A DNA stretch of 6,566 nucleotides from the NCBI GenBank assembly GCA_023460255.1, contig JAEWQZ010000261.1, positions 1-6,566 on the forward strand, read 5' to 3'. The position numbers were made by a program, and so were the translations under genes. The stretch comes from Actinomycetes bacterium. GTDB lineage: Bacteria; Actinomycetota; Actinomycetes; Actinomycetales; Cellulomonadaceae. Below, piece by piece: positions 1 through 5,852 of this stretch; positions within the stretch are counted from its first letter, which is position 1, and every line of letters starts with the position of its first letter. The notes below the pieces were generated by a model. The model saw only the letters and a program-made list of their open reading frames with translations, did not search any database and was not told the origin of the DNA.

Positions 1-207
1 CGCCGGCCCGGCGTCGGCCCGGGCGAGCGCGACGACCGGCGCGCCCGTCGTCGCCGCCTGCGCCGCGACCGTGCGGGGGTCGGCCCCACCGGCGGAGAGG
101 CCCGTGACACGGAACCCGTCGCGGTGACGACCCAGCACGTCCAGCGCCTGGGTGCCGATGGATCCGGTCGACCCGAGGACGACGACGCTGCGGCTCACCC
201 GCAGCAT
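1..207 (-). CDS. dxr: 1-deoxy-D-xylulose 5-phosphate reductoisomerase, N-terminal part only (gene runs off the left edge)
   Basis: Dxr (IspC) converts 1-deoxy-D-xylulose 5-phosphate to 2-C-methyl-D-erythritol 4-phosphate with NADPH in the cytosol, the committed step of the MEP isoprenoid pathway. Only the first 69 codons are visible. They encode a beta strand (residues 7-11, SVVVL) followed by the family's NADPH-binding glycine motif GSTGSIGTQALDV (residues 12-24), then the start of the Rossmann fold with LSAGG and an Ala-rich helix. This motif is highly specific to Dxr. The ATG at 207-205 is taken as start. A GTG three codons in (198-196) is an alternative, and neither has a strong Shine-Dalgarno sequence. 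The gene points the same way as the rpsB-rlmN cluster but is separated from it by an oppositely oriented PH-domain gene, so it must have its own promoter. Confidence 0.93.
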   Translation of the reverse strand, partial: MLRVSRSVVVLGSTGSIGTQALDVLGRHRDGFRVTGLSAGGADPRTVAAQAATTGAPVVALARADAGPA

Positions 208-309
208 TCTCGCGCACACCGGCCGGGTCCCGTCAGCCGGACGCACGGGCGCGAACTCGCCCGCCGCGCCGCCGGACACGGACCGCGCCGCGGTGGCATG
301 ATCCCGGCC
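208..309. promoter_or_regulatory. Divergent spacer between dxr and the PH-domain gene, expected to hold both promoters
   Basis: About 100 bases separate the two divergent starts, so promoters for both genes should lie here or just inside the genes. I see no TAnnnT-type -10 box on either strand: the dinucleotide TA is absent from this stretch. I also see no TTGAC-like -35 box. Neither start has a good Shine-Dalgarno sequence at the usual distance. Leaderless transcripts, common in actinobacteria, would fit but are not shown by the sequence. The promoter assignment rests on gene orientation alone. Confidence 0.35.
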
Positions 310-822
310 ATGGTCAAGGACTCGATGCTGGCGAACGGTGAGCGCGTCATCTTCCATGCGCACTCGCACTGGAAGAACATCTTCTGGCCCGTGGTGCTCC
401 TGCTCGCCCTGGGCGCCCTCGTCACCGTGACGCTGCTCGAGTGGCTGCCCGACCCCGCGGACCAGGGCGTCGCCAGGTGGGCGGTCGTCGCCGTCGCCGC
501 GCTGCTCGGGATCGCGTTCGGCGTGTGGCCGATCGTCGTGTGGCTCGCCTCGTCCGACACGCTGACGACGCGCCGCCTCATCAGCCGGCGCGGGGTGTTC
601 TCCCGGGAGGGGCGGGACATCCCGATCGACCGCGTCCAGGCGGTCAGCTACCGGCGCACGCTGCTCGACCGGATCCTCGGTTGCGGCACCCTCATCGTGC
701 AGACGGCCGGCGAGACGAGCGACGTCGAGCTCGACGACGTGGCGCACATCGAGCGGCGCCTGCTCCAGGTGCAGGAGATCATCCTCGAGGAGGAGATCCC
801 CGGCGAGGACGAGGCCAACTGA
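310..822 (+). CDS. Small membrane protein with a bacterial PH domain (bPH_2, YdbS-like)
   Basis: The 170-residue product has a short cytoplasmic start, two hydrophobic segments (about residues 24-46 and 57-80) and a soluble C-terminal part. That part begins with TLTTRRLISRRGVFSRE (84-100) and continues with IPIDRVQAVSYRRTLLDRILGCGTL. The pattern of a two-helix hairpin followed by 'T..R...RRG.......IP..R.Q.V' is typical of the bPH_2 (formerly DUF304) family. Function in this family is poorly defined; a membrane-anchored scaffold or lipid/peptide-binding role is inference. The tail is acidic (residues 158-168). The start is uncertain: ATG at 298, 310 and 325 are all in frame, and only 325 has an AAGGA (316-320) in front of it. 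I chose 310 because VKDSMLANGERV looks like part of the folded region. It is the only plus-strand gene here and converges on the DivIVA-like gene. Confidence 0.82.
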   Translation: MVKDSMLANGERVIFHAHSHWKNIFWPVVLLLALGALVTVTLLEWLPDPADQGVARWAVVAVAALLGIAFGVWPIVVWLASSDTLTTRRLISRRGVFSREGRDIPIDRVQAVSYRRTLLDRILGCGTLIVQTAGETSDVELDDVAHIERRLLQVQEIILEEEIPGEDEAN

Positions 823-888
823 CGCCGGTCGTCACCATCGTCGCCCCGCCCCGGGGTCGCCCCCGGCCGGGGGGCGCGTCCGGCGTCA
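820..888. terminator. Candidate bidirectional terminator between convergent genes
   Basis: A 9-base inverted repeat, tgacgccgg (820-828) and ccggcgtca (880-888), closes the whole spacer. Within it cgcccc (842-847) can pair with ggggcg (871-876), and there are two self-complementary cores, ccccgggg (849-856) and cccccggccggggg (860-873). Either strand's transcript could fold into a GC-rich structure here. There is no run of T after either arm, so this is not a textbook intrinsic terminator. Actinobacterial terminators often lack a strong U tract, so a role in ending both convergent transcripts is reasonable but inferred. Confidence 0.45.
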
Positions 889-1443
889 CTCGACGCCGAG
901 CAGCACCTCGATCGCGCGCTCGATGAACGCGTCCACCGGCCCCTCGGCGTACGAGCCGTGCCCGCTCGCGCGCCCGAAGGTGGCCACCCGCAGCTCGTCG
1001 GACGTGAGCGGGGTGCCCTTGTCGAAGTAGTCGACGAGGCGGTGGCACAGGTCGTCGACGTCCTGCGGGTCGTAGCCCTGCTCGCCGCGGTGCGCCGGCG
1101 CGAACCGCTTGCCGTCGGGGCGGCGCAGGCGCTCGTAGAGCGTCCGAGCCTGCGCGGCCACGTGCTCCATCCATGCCTGCTGCCCGTTGGCCGCGACGAA
1201 CTCGGTGCGCCGACGCGCCGAGAACGCCCGCTCGAGGCGGTCCAGGGCCGAGTCGACACTCGCCGTCGCGTAGCCGCCGCGGACGACGTCGAACGCCGCC
1301 CTGCGGACGTCGGCGCCGGTGAGCGGCTCGGCCCGGTCGCCCTCGTAGGCCCGCCGGGCGTGCTGGAAGAAGGTGTCGACCTGGTCGCGGTCGTAGCCGC
1401 TCCGGAACGGGCCGACGGTGCGGAACATCGTGGACTTCGTCAT
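886..1443 (-). CDS. DivIVA-motif protein with an internal duplication, translationally coupled to rlmN
   Basis: The 185-residue soluble protein has no signal peptide or membrane segment. It carries DivIVA-type motifs of the form 'GY....VD.FF', seen as FRSGYDRDQVDTFF (13-26). It then has a second motif type, LTGADVRRAAFDVVRGGYATASVD (41-64; key residues DVR, F, GY, VD). Both recur in the same order in the C-terminal half, as GYDPQDVDDL (123-132) and LTSDELRVATF...GSYAEGPVDAFI (146-173). The protein is therefore two copies of one about 60-residue unit. Full-size DivIVA/Wag31 polar-growth proteins have long coiled coils, which are absent here, so this is not the cell-pole organiser itself. Its ATG overlaps the rlmN stop (ATGA, 1440-1443), and a strong GGAGG lies inside the last rlmN codons. 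Function is unknown; a DivIVA-domain-containing hypothetical protein is the safe name. Confidence 0.85.
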   Translation of the reverse strand: MTKSTMFRTVGPFRSGYDRDQVDTFFQHARRAYEGDRAEPLTGADVRRAAFDVVRGGYATASVDSALDRLERAFSARRRTEFVAANGQQAWMEHVAAQARTLYERLRRPDGKRFAPAHRGEQGYDPQDVDDLCHRLVDYFDKGTPLTSDELRVATFGRASGHGSYAEGPVDAFIERAIEVLLGVE

Positions 1444-2609
1444 CTCTCCTCCGCGGCGAGCTGCCCGCAGGCGCCGTCGATGTCACTCCCGCGCGTGTCA
1501 CGCACGGTGGTCGGGATGCCCGCGGCCCGCAGCTCCGCGACGAACCGCGCGGCCACCGCGGGGTCGCTCGCGGTCCACACGGAGCCGGGGGTCGGGTTGA
1601 GCGGGATCGGGTTCACGTGCACCCAGCCCCGCCCGCGCTCGGCGAGCTTGCGGGCCAGCAGCTGGGCGCGCCAGGCGTGGTCGTTGATGTCGCGGATGAG
1701 CGCGTACTCGATGCTCACCCGGCGCCCCGTCGCGCGGAAGTACCGGTGCGCGGCGTCCAGCGCCTCGTCCACGCTCCAGCGCGTCGTGATGGGCACGAGC
1801 TCGCGGCGCAGCTCGTCGTCGGGCGCGTGCAGCGACAGCGCCAGCGTCACGGGCAGGCCCTCCGCCGCGAGCCGGTCCATGGCCGGGACGAGCCCGACCG
1901 TCGACACGGTGACCCCACGCGCCGAGAGCCCGAGCCCGTCCGGGACGGGTGCGACGAGGCGGCGGACCGCGTCGAGCACCGCCCGGTAGTTCGCGAGCGG
2001 CTCGCCCATGCCCATGAAGACGACGTTCGAGAGGCGTCCGGGGCCCCCGGCCACCTCGCCGTCGCGCAGCGCCCGGGCCGACCGGCGGACCTGGTCGACG
2101 ATCTCTGCCGCCGACAGGTTGCGGGTGAGACCGAGCTGGCCCGTGGCGCAGAACGGGCAGCCCATCCCGCAGCCCGCCTGGCTCGAGACGCACAGCGTGG
2201 CGCGGTCCGGGTAGCGCATGAGCACCGACTCGATCCGCACGCCGTCGTGCAGCGCCCACAAGGTCTTGACGGTGGCGCCGCCGTCGGCGGTGATCGTGCG
2301 CACCGGCGTCGTCAGCGTCGGCAGCAGCCCGGGCACGAGGTCCGTGCGCAGTCGCAGGGGCAGGTCCGACATCTCCGCGGGGTCGTCGGTGAGGTGCCCG
2401 AAGTAGTGCGTGGCCACCTGGCGGGCCCGGAACGAGGGCTCCCCGGCGGCGACGACAGCGTCCGTCAGGGCCTCGGGGGTCAGACCCGCGAGGTGCGTGG
2501 GCGGCGTCGCGCGCCCGCGTCGGGCGGGTGCGGGGACGACCGGCAGCCCGGTGCGGGCGGGCGCGCCGTCACCGGCGGTCACGGTGCCCCCCGTGGCGTC
2601 CCCGGTCAT
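1440..2609 (-). CDS. rlmN: Dual-specificity 23S rRNA (A2503-C2) / tRNA (A37-C2) methyltransferase, radical SAM
   Basis: RlmN uses a [4Fe-4S] cluster and two molecules of S-adenosylmethionine to methylate C2 of A2503 in 23S rRNA and of A37 in some tRNAs, tuning translational fidelity. All expected features are present in the 389 residues. The CX3CX2C cluster ligands are Cys147, Cys151 and Cys154 (AGCGMGCPFCATGQ). The mechanistic cysteines correspond to Cys381 (RGSDIDGACGQL), which carries the methyl, and Cys140 (ATLCVSSQ). The SAM-contacting motifs are GMGEPLANY (200-208) and STVGL (236-240). Length matches the family apart from a loose Thr/Gly/Pro-rich first 35 residues. The ATG overlaps the cdsA stop by four bases and has only weak ribosome-binding sequence, so reinitiation after cdsA is likely. 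A GTG at codon 10, behind a run of six G, is a possible alternative start. The intact cysteines support RlmN rather than the related Cfr resistance enzyme, and the genomic context agrees. Confidence 0.96.
   Translation of the reverse strand: MTGDATGGTVTAGDGAPARTGLPVVPAPARRGRATPPTHLAGLTPEALTDAVVAAGEPSFRARQVATHYFGHLTDDPAEMSDLPLRLRTDLVPGLLPTLTTPVRTITADGGATVKTLWALHDGVRIESVLMRYPDRATLCVSSQAGCGMGCPFCATGQLGLTRNLSAAEIVDQVRRSARALRDGEVAGGPGRLSNVVFMGMGEPLANYRAVLDAVRRLVAPVPDGLGLSARGVTVSTVGLVPAMDRLAAEGLPVTLALSLHAPDDELRRELVPITTRWSVDEALDAAHRYFRATGRRVSIEYALIRDINDHAWRAQLLARKLAERGRGWVHVNPIPLNPTPGSVWTASDPAVAARFVAELRAAGIPTTVRDTRGSDIDGACGQLAAEER
1448..1452 (-). promoter_or_regulatory. Shine-Dalgarno of the DivIVA-like gene, inside rlmN
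   Basis: Read on the minus strand this is GGAGG, four bases before the ATG at 1443. It coincides with the codons for the last Glu-Glu-Arg of RlmN. The strong site means the downstream gene need not rely only on reinitiation, and it fixes the start. Confidence 0.7.
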
Positions 2610-3463
2610 GCTGTCGGCACCAGCGCGAGGAGCATGAGGTGCACGAGCGGCGCCGTCAGGAGCATCGCGTCGATGCGGTCCAGCACGCCGCCGTGGCCGG
2701 GCAGCAGGGAGCCCATGTCCTTGAGGGCGAGGTCCCGCTTGAGGAGCGACTCGGCCAGGTCGCCGAGCGTGGCGGTCAGCACGGCGGCGACGCCGAGGGC
2801 GACACCGATCAGCGGGCTCGCCTCGAACGCCCAGAGCATCCCCGCAGCACCCACGGCCGACGCGAGCACCACCGAGCCCGCCAGGCCCTCCCAGGTCTTC
2901 TTGGGGCTCACGGACGGGGCGAGGGCGTGCCGTCCCGCGAGCACGCCGGCCGTGTAGCCGCCGGTGTCGCTGGCGACGACGAGCAGGACGAAGAGCCCCA
3001 CCCGCTTCGCCCCGTCCGGCTCCGCGAGCATGAGCATGACGAAGCCGGCCATGAACGGGATGTACGCGGTCGCGAACGTGGCGGCGGCCGCGTCCCGCAG
3101 CGCCTGGGGCCCGCCGCCGTCGAGCACCCGCCAGACGACGACCCCGCCGACCGTGAGCAGGAAGGCGACGAGCAGCGCCTCCGGGCCGGAGGTGTACGCC
3201 GACACGAGGATGCCGACCATCCCGACGACCAGCGGCAGGAGCGGGACGTGGATGCCGCGCCGGGTCAGGGCCTGGGCGAGCTCCCACAGCGCCGCCGCGC
3301 AGCCGACGACCACGACGACCGCGAAGGCCTCCTTGCGGAACCAGAGCGAGGCCCCCACGAGCGCGAGCAGCACGAGACCCACCGCCGTCGCGATGGGCAG
3401 GTCACGACCCGCCCGCGACGTGGACACAGCCACGGGGGTCTCGGTGCTCGACGGGGTGCTCAT
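2606..3463 (-). CDS. cdsA: Phosphatidate cytidylyltransferase (CDP-diacylglycerol synthase)
   Basis: CdsA is an integral membrane enzyme that condenses phosphatidic acid and CTP to CDP-diacylglycerol, the precursor of phosphatidylinositol, phosphatidylglycerol and cardiolipin in actinobacteria. The C-terminal part holds the full family signature: Ser239, Lys242-Arg243, Lys248-Asp249, then PGHGGVLDRID (255-265) with the metal-binding acidic residues. Upstream, ASDTGGYTAG (164-173) and SPKKTWEG (186-193) are also classic CdsA motifs. The 285 residues contain about eight hydrophobic segments after a hydrophilic Ser/Thr-rich start of about 20 residues. The ATG shares one base with the frr stop (TGATG, 3465-3461), with GAGGT just in front. 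Its stop overlaps the rlmN start. No key residue is missing. Confidence 0.96.
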   Translation of the reverse strand: MSTPSSTETPVAVSTSRAGRDLPIATAVGLVLLALVGASLWFRKEAFAVVVVVGCAAALWELAQALTRRGIHVPLLPLVVGMVGILVSAYTSGPEALLVAFLLTVGGVVVWRVLDGGGPQALRDAAAATFATAYIPFMAGFVMLMLAEPDGAKRVGLFVLLVVASDTGGYTAGVLAGRHALAPSVSPKKTWEGLAGSVVLASAVGAAGMLWAFEASPLIGVALGVAAVLTATLGDLAESLLKRDLALKDMGSLLPGHGGVLDRIDAMLLTAPLVHLMLLALVPTA

Positions 3464-4020
3464 CAGACCTCGAGGAGCTCGCTCTCCTTGTGCGCGAGGA
3501 GCTGGTCGATGAGCTCCACGTGCCGCTTGGTGACCTGCTCCAGCTCCTTCTCCGCCCGCACGACCTCGTCCTCGCCGGCCTCGCCGTCCTTCGCGATCCG
3601 GTCGAGCTCGTCCTTCGCGTGGCGGCGGATGTTGCGCACGGCCACGCGCGCCTCCTCCGCCTTGTGGCGGGCGAGCTTGACGTAGTCGCGGCGGCGCTCC
3701 TCGGTCAGCTGCGGGAGGACCACGCGGATGAGCTTGCCGTCGTCCGTGGGGTTCACGCCGAGATCCGAGTCGCGGATGGCGCGCTCGATCGCGCGCATCG
3801 AGCTCATGTCGAACGGCGAGATGAGGATCGTGCGGGCCTCGGGCGTCGCGAACGAGGCGAGCTGCTGCAGCGGGGTCGGCGAGCCGTAGTAGTCGACCAT
3901 GATCTTGCTGAACATCGCCGGGTTCGCCCGGCCCGTCCGGATGGTCGCGAAGTCCTCCTTGGCGACCTCGAGGGCCTTGTCCATCTTCTCCTCGGCGGAG
4001 AGGAGGGTGTCGTCGATCAC
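3463..4020 (-). CDS. frr: Ribosome recycling factor
   Basis: Frr (RRF) works with EF-G to split the post-termination ribosome so that its subunits can be reused. The 185-residue length is exactly that of the family. Landmarks are the N-terminal helix ending in RTGRANPAMF (28-37), YYGSPTPLQQLASF (44-57) and ISPFD (67-71) in the small domain II region. The long helices include LPQLTEERRRDYVKLARHK (102-120) followed by EEARVAVRNIRR. Start is a GTG at 4020-4018, preceded at five bases by AAGGAG (4031-4026), the best ribosome-binding site in the cluster. It lies 42 bases after pyrH, the usual partner in bacteria, and its stop codon overlaps the cdsA start by one base. Confidence 0.98.
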   Translation of the reverse strand: MIDDTLLSAEEKMDKALEVAKEDFATIRTGRANPAMFSKIMVDYYGSPTPLQQLASFATPEARTILISPFDMSSMRAIERAIRDSDLGVNPTDDGKLIRVVLPQLTEERRRDYVKLARHKAEEARVAVRNIRRHAKDELDRIAKDGEAGEDEVVRAEKELEQVTKRHVELIDQLLAHKESELLEV

Positions 4021-4025
4021 CGATG

Positions 4026-4031
4026 CTCCTT
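4026..4031 (-). promoter_or_regulatory. Shine-Dalgarno fixing the GTG start of frr
   Basis: The minus-strand reading is AAGGAG, five bases before the GTG. It supports the non-ATG start, which also gives the standard RRF length. Confidence 0.8.
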
Positions 4032-4062
4032 CGAACTCGTCCGGGTACCGCGCTGCGTCCGC

Positions 4063-4872
4063 TCAGTCCTCGGTGAGCAGCGTCCCGATCCTCTCACCCC
4101 GCAGCGCCCGGGTGACGTTGCCTTGGGCCTCCATGCCGAAGACGCGCATCTGTACACCGTTGTCGCGGCACATGCTCAGGGCCGTCGCGTCCATCACCTC
4201 GAGTCCGCTGACCAGGGCCTCCGTGTAGGTGAGCCGGTCGTACCTGGTCGCCGAGGGGTCCGTGCGGGGGTCGGCGGTGTACACGCCGTCCACGCCGTTC
4301 TTGCCCATGAGCACCTCGTCGCAGTGCGTCTCGAGGGCCCGCTGCACGCTGACCGTGTCGGTGCTGAAGTACGGCAGGCCGGCCCCGGCTCCGAAGATGA
4401 CCACGCGGCCCTTCTCCATGTGCCGGATGGCCTTGAGCGGGATGTACGGCTCGGCGACCTGCCCCATCGCGATGGCCGTCTGGACCCGGGTCTGGACACC
4501 GGACTGCTCGAGGAAGTCCTGCAGCGCCAGGCAGTTCATCACCGTGCCGAGCATGCCCATGTAGTCGGCGCGGGCGCGGTCGAGGCCGCTCTTGGTGAGC
4601 TCCGCGCCCCGGAAGAAGTTGCCGCCGCCGACGACGACCGCCACCTGCACGCCCTCGCGCACGGCGGCGGCGATCTCCTCCGCGATCCGGCGGACGACGG
4701 CGGGCGCCAGGCCCACGCTGCCCCCGCCGAACGACTCGCCGGAGAGCTTCAGGAGGACCCGACGCGGGGGTACGCCGTACGGCGGCGGGACGACCTGGTC
4801 GTGCCCCGCCACGGGGGCGGCGGCCTCCTGGGTCAGCTGTCCGGCCGGGCGCTCGCCCACGGTGTCCACCAT
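4063..4872 (-). CDS. pyrH: UMP kinase (uridylate kinase)
   Basis: PyrH phosphorylates UMP to UDP with ATP. It is a hexameric amino-acid-kinase-family enzyme, unrelated to eukaryotic UMP/CMP kinases, and feeds UTP and CTP synthesis. Using the ATG at 4872 the protein has 269 residues. The motifs are VLLKLSGE (39-46, phosphate binding), AVVVGGGNFFRG (78-89), DYMGMLGTVMN (103-113), FGAGAGLPYFSTDT (160-173, UMP and phosphate site) and KNGVDGVYTADP (191-202). It ends with MDATALSMCRDN (227-238). The core is complete. The roughly 36 residues before it, Pro/Val/Gln-rich, make it longer than the usual about 240 residues. A GTG at 4905 would add 11 residues, but GGAGG lies just before the ATG, so the ATG is preferred. 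It follows tsf after a hairpin-containing spacer and precedes frr. Confidence 0.97.
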   Translation of the reverse strand: MVDTVGERPAGQLTQEAAAPVAGHDQVVPPPYGVPPRRVLLKLSGESFGGGSVGLAPAVVRRIAEEIAAAVREGVQVAVVVGGGNFFRGAELTKSGLDRARADYMGMLGTVMNCLALQDFLEQSGVQTRVQTAIAMGQVAEPYIPLKAIRHMEKGRVVIFGAGAGLPYFSTDTVSVQRALETHCDEVLMGKNGVDGVYTADPRTDPSATRYDRLTYTEALVSGLEVMDATALSMCRDNGVQMRVFGMEAQGNVTRALRGERIGTLLTED

Positions 4873-4876
4873 GCGT

Positions 4877-4881
4877 CCTCC
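4877..4881 (-). promoter_or_regulatory. Shine-Dalgarno deciding the pyrH start
   Basis: The minus-strand reading is GGAGG, four bases before ATG 4872-4870. This favours the ATG over the in-frame GTG at 4905-4903, which has no comparable site. Confidence 0.7.
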
Positions 4882-4930
4882 ACCCTTCGCCGTCACCGGC
4901 GTCACCGATCCGTGCCGCCCCCCGGGTGCG

Positions 4931-4970
4931 GCTGCGGCCCGCGGCCCGATCCGGGCGCGCGGGCCGCAGC
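4931..4970 (-). terminator. Strong hairpin in the tsf-pyrH spacer (candidate attenuator, terminator or processing site)
   Basis: A perfect 13-base inverted repeat, gctgcggcccgcg (4931-4943) and cgcgggccgcagc (4958-4970), is extended inside by gcccg (4944-4948) and cgggc (4952-4956) around a three-base loop, with one bulged base at 4957. That gives about 18 GC-rich pairs. It starts 8 bases beyond the tsf stop codon and sits about 60 bases before the pyrH start. No U tract follows it. The likely role is partial termination, or protection of the abundant rpsB-tsf message from 3' decay, so that pyrH and downstream genes are expressed at a lower level. That role is inferred from position and structure only. 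Confidence 0.6.
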
Positions 4971-4978
4971 GCCCGGTC

Positions 4979-5818
4979 TCAGGCTCCCACGCGGAACCGC
5001 GCGAACGCGGTCACCGTGCCGTTCACCTCGGCGACCACCTGCGCCACGGACTTCTTCTGGTCCTTGGCGAAGGCCTGGTCGAGGAGCACGTTCTCCTTGT
5101 AGTAGCCGGTGAGGCGACCGTCGACGATCTTCGCGAGCGCAGCCTCGGGCTTGCCCTCGTTGCGGGCGGTCTCCTCGGCGATGCGGCGCTCGTCGGCGAC
5201 GGTCTCGGCCGGCACGTCGTCCCGGCCCAGGTACGTCGGCGAGTACGCGGCGACGTGCATCGCCACGTCCTTGGCCACGGCCGCGCCGGCCTCGTCGGTG
5301 CCCACCAGCACGCCGACCTGCGGCGGAAGGTCCTTGTTGACCTTGTGCAGGTAGACGGTCACCCGCGGGGCGCTGATCCGCGCCACGCGACGCAGGACGA
5401 GCTTCTCGCCGATGACGGCGGCGGCCTCGTCGATCGTCGCCTGCACGGTCTGCCCGTCGACCTCCGACGCGAGCACGGCGGCCACGTCGTCGGTGCCGGC
5501 CGCGACGGCGGCCCCGAGCACGGTGTCCGCGAGCGTGATGAACCTCTCGGCCTTCGCCACGAAGTCCGTCTCGGAGTTGAGCTCGATGAGGACGCCCACC
5601 TGACCGTCGGGCCCGTCCGCCACGTGCGCCGCGACGAGGCCGTCGGAGGCCGCCCGGCTCTCGCGCTTCGCGATGCCCTTGAGGCCCTTGACCCGGATGA
5701 TCTCCGTCGCCTTGGCGACGTCGCCGTCGGCCTCGTCGAGCGCCTTCTTCACGTCGAGCATGCCCGCGCCGGTGCTCTCGCGCAGGGCCTTGATGTCGGC
5801 GGCTGTGTAGTTCGCCAT
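4979..5818 (-). CDS. tsf: Elongation factor Ts
   Basis: EF-Ts is the nucleotide exchange factor that displaces GDP from EF-Tu during translation elongation. The 279-residue protein starts with a UBA-like domain containing LRESTGAGMLDVKKAL (12-27), the first family signature. GLKGIAKRESRAASDGLV (45-62) follows. The second signature, ELNSETDFVAK (79-89), includes the Thr-Asp-Phe-Val segment that contacts EF-Tu. The remaining core contains a duplicated subdomain fold (about 70-230) and ends with LLDQAFAKDQKKSVAQVV (245-262). The start is the ATG at 5818, six bases after AAGGA. The GTG immediately before it (5821) would add one Met and is too close to that site. It follows rpsB by 34 bases, the near-universal bacterial order, and most likely shares its promoter, which lies outside the window. 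Confidence 0.98.
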   Translation of the reverse strand: MANYTAADIKALRESTGAGMLDVKKALDEADGDVAKATEIIRVKGLKGIAKRESRAASDGLVAAHVADGPDGQVGVLIELNSETDFVAKAERFITLADTVLGAAVAAGTDDVAAVLASEVDGQTVQATIDEAAAVIGEKLVLRRVARISAPRVTVYLHKVNKDLPPQVGVLVGTDEAGAAVAKDVAMHVAAYSPTYLGRDDVPAETVADERRIAEETARNEGKPEAALAKIVDGRLTGYYKENVLLDQAFAKDQKKSVAQVVAEVNGTVTAFARFRVGA

Positions 5819-5824
5819 CACACG

Positions 5825-5829
5825 TCCTT
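5825..5829 (-). promoter_or_regulatory. Shine-Dalgarno of tsf
   Basis: The minus-strand reading is AAGGA, six bases from the ATG at 5818 but only three from the adjacent GTG at 5821. This selects the ATG. Confidence 0.65.
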
Positions 5830-5852
5830 GTCGTTCGTCGGTGGGGCGTCGG

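Noticed and set aside
124..297. N-terminal extension of the PH-domain gene from a GTG at 124
   Set aside because: It would overlap the dxr start on the other strand, has no hydrophobic or conserved content, and looks like non-coding GC-rich sequence.
1617..2957. Plus-strand open frame of about 446 codons opposite rlmN and cdsA
   Set aside because: rlmN and cdsA are supported by complete catalytic motifs. The opposite frame has none and shows the composition of an antisense shadow.
2610..3287. Upstream extension of the rlmN frame through cdsA (a possible 615-residue fusion)
   Set aside because: The part before the ATG at 2609 is an out-of-frame reading of cdsA, rich in Arg/Gly/Pro. CdsA itself has the full family signature in its own frame, and the ATGA overlap marks separate genes.
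4873..4905. Earlier GTG start for pyrH at 4905, lying in a short direct repeat (cgtcaccg at 4891-4898 and 4900-4907)
   Set aside because: The ATG at 4872 has GGAGG at the right distance and the GTG has nothing comparable. The 8-base repeat is short enough to be chance in this composition.
3490..5112. Very long open frame on the plus strand (over 500 codons) opposite frr and pyrH
   Set aside because: It is antisense to two certain genes. Its translation is Arg/His/Ala/Leu-rich with no recognisable domain, as expected for the complement of GC-rich codons.
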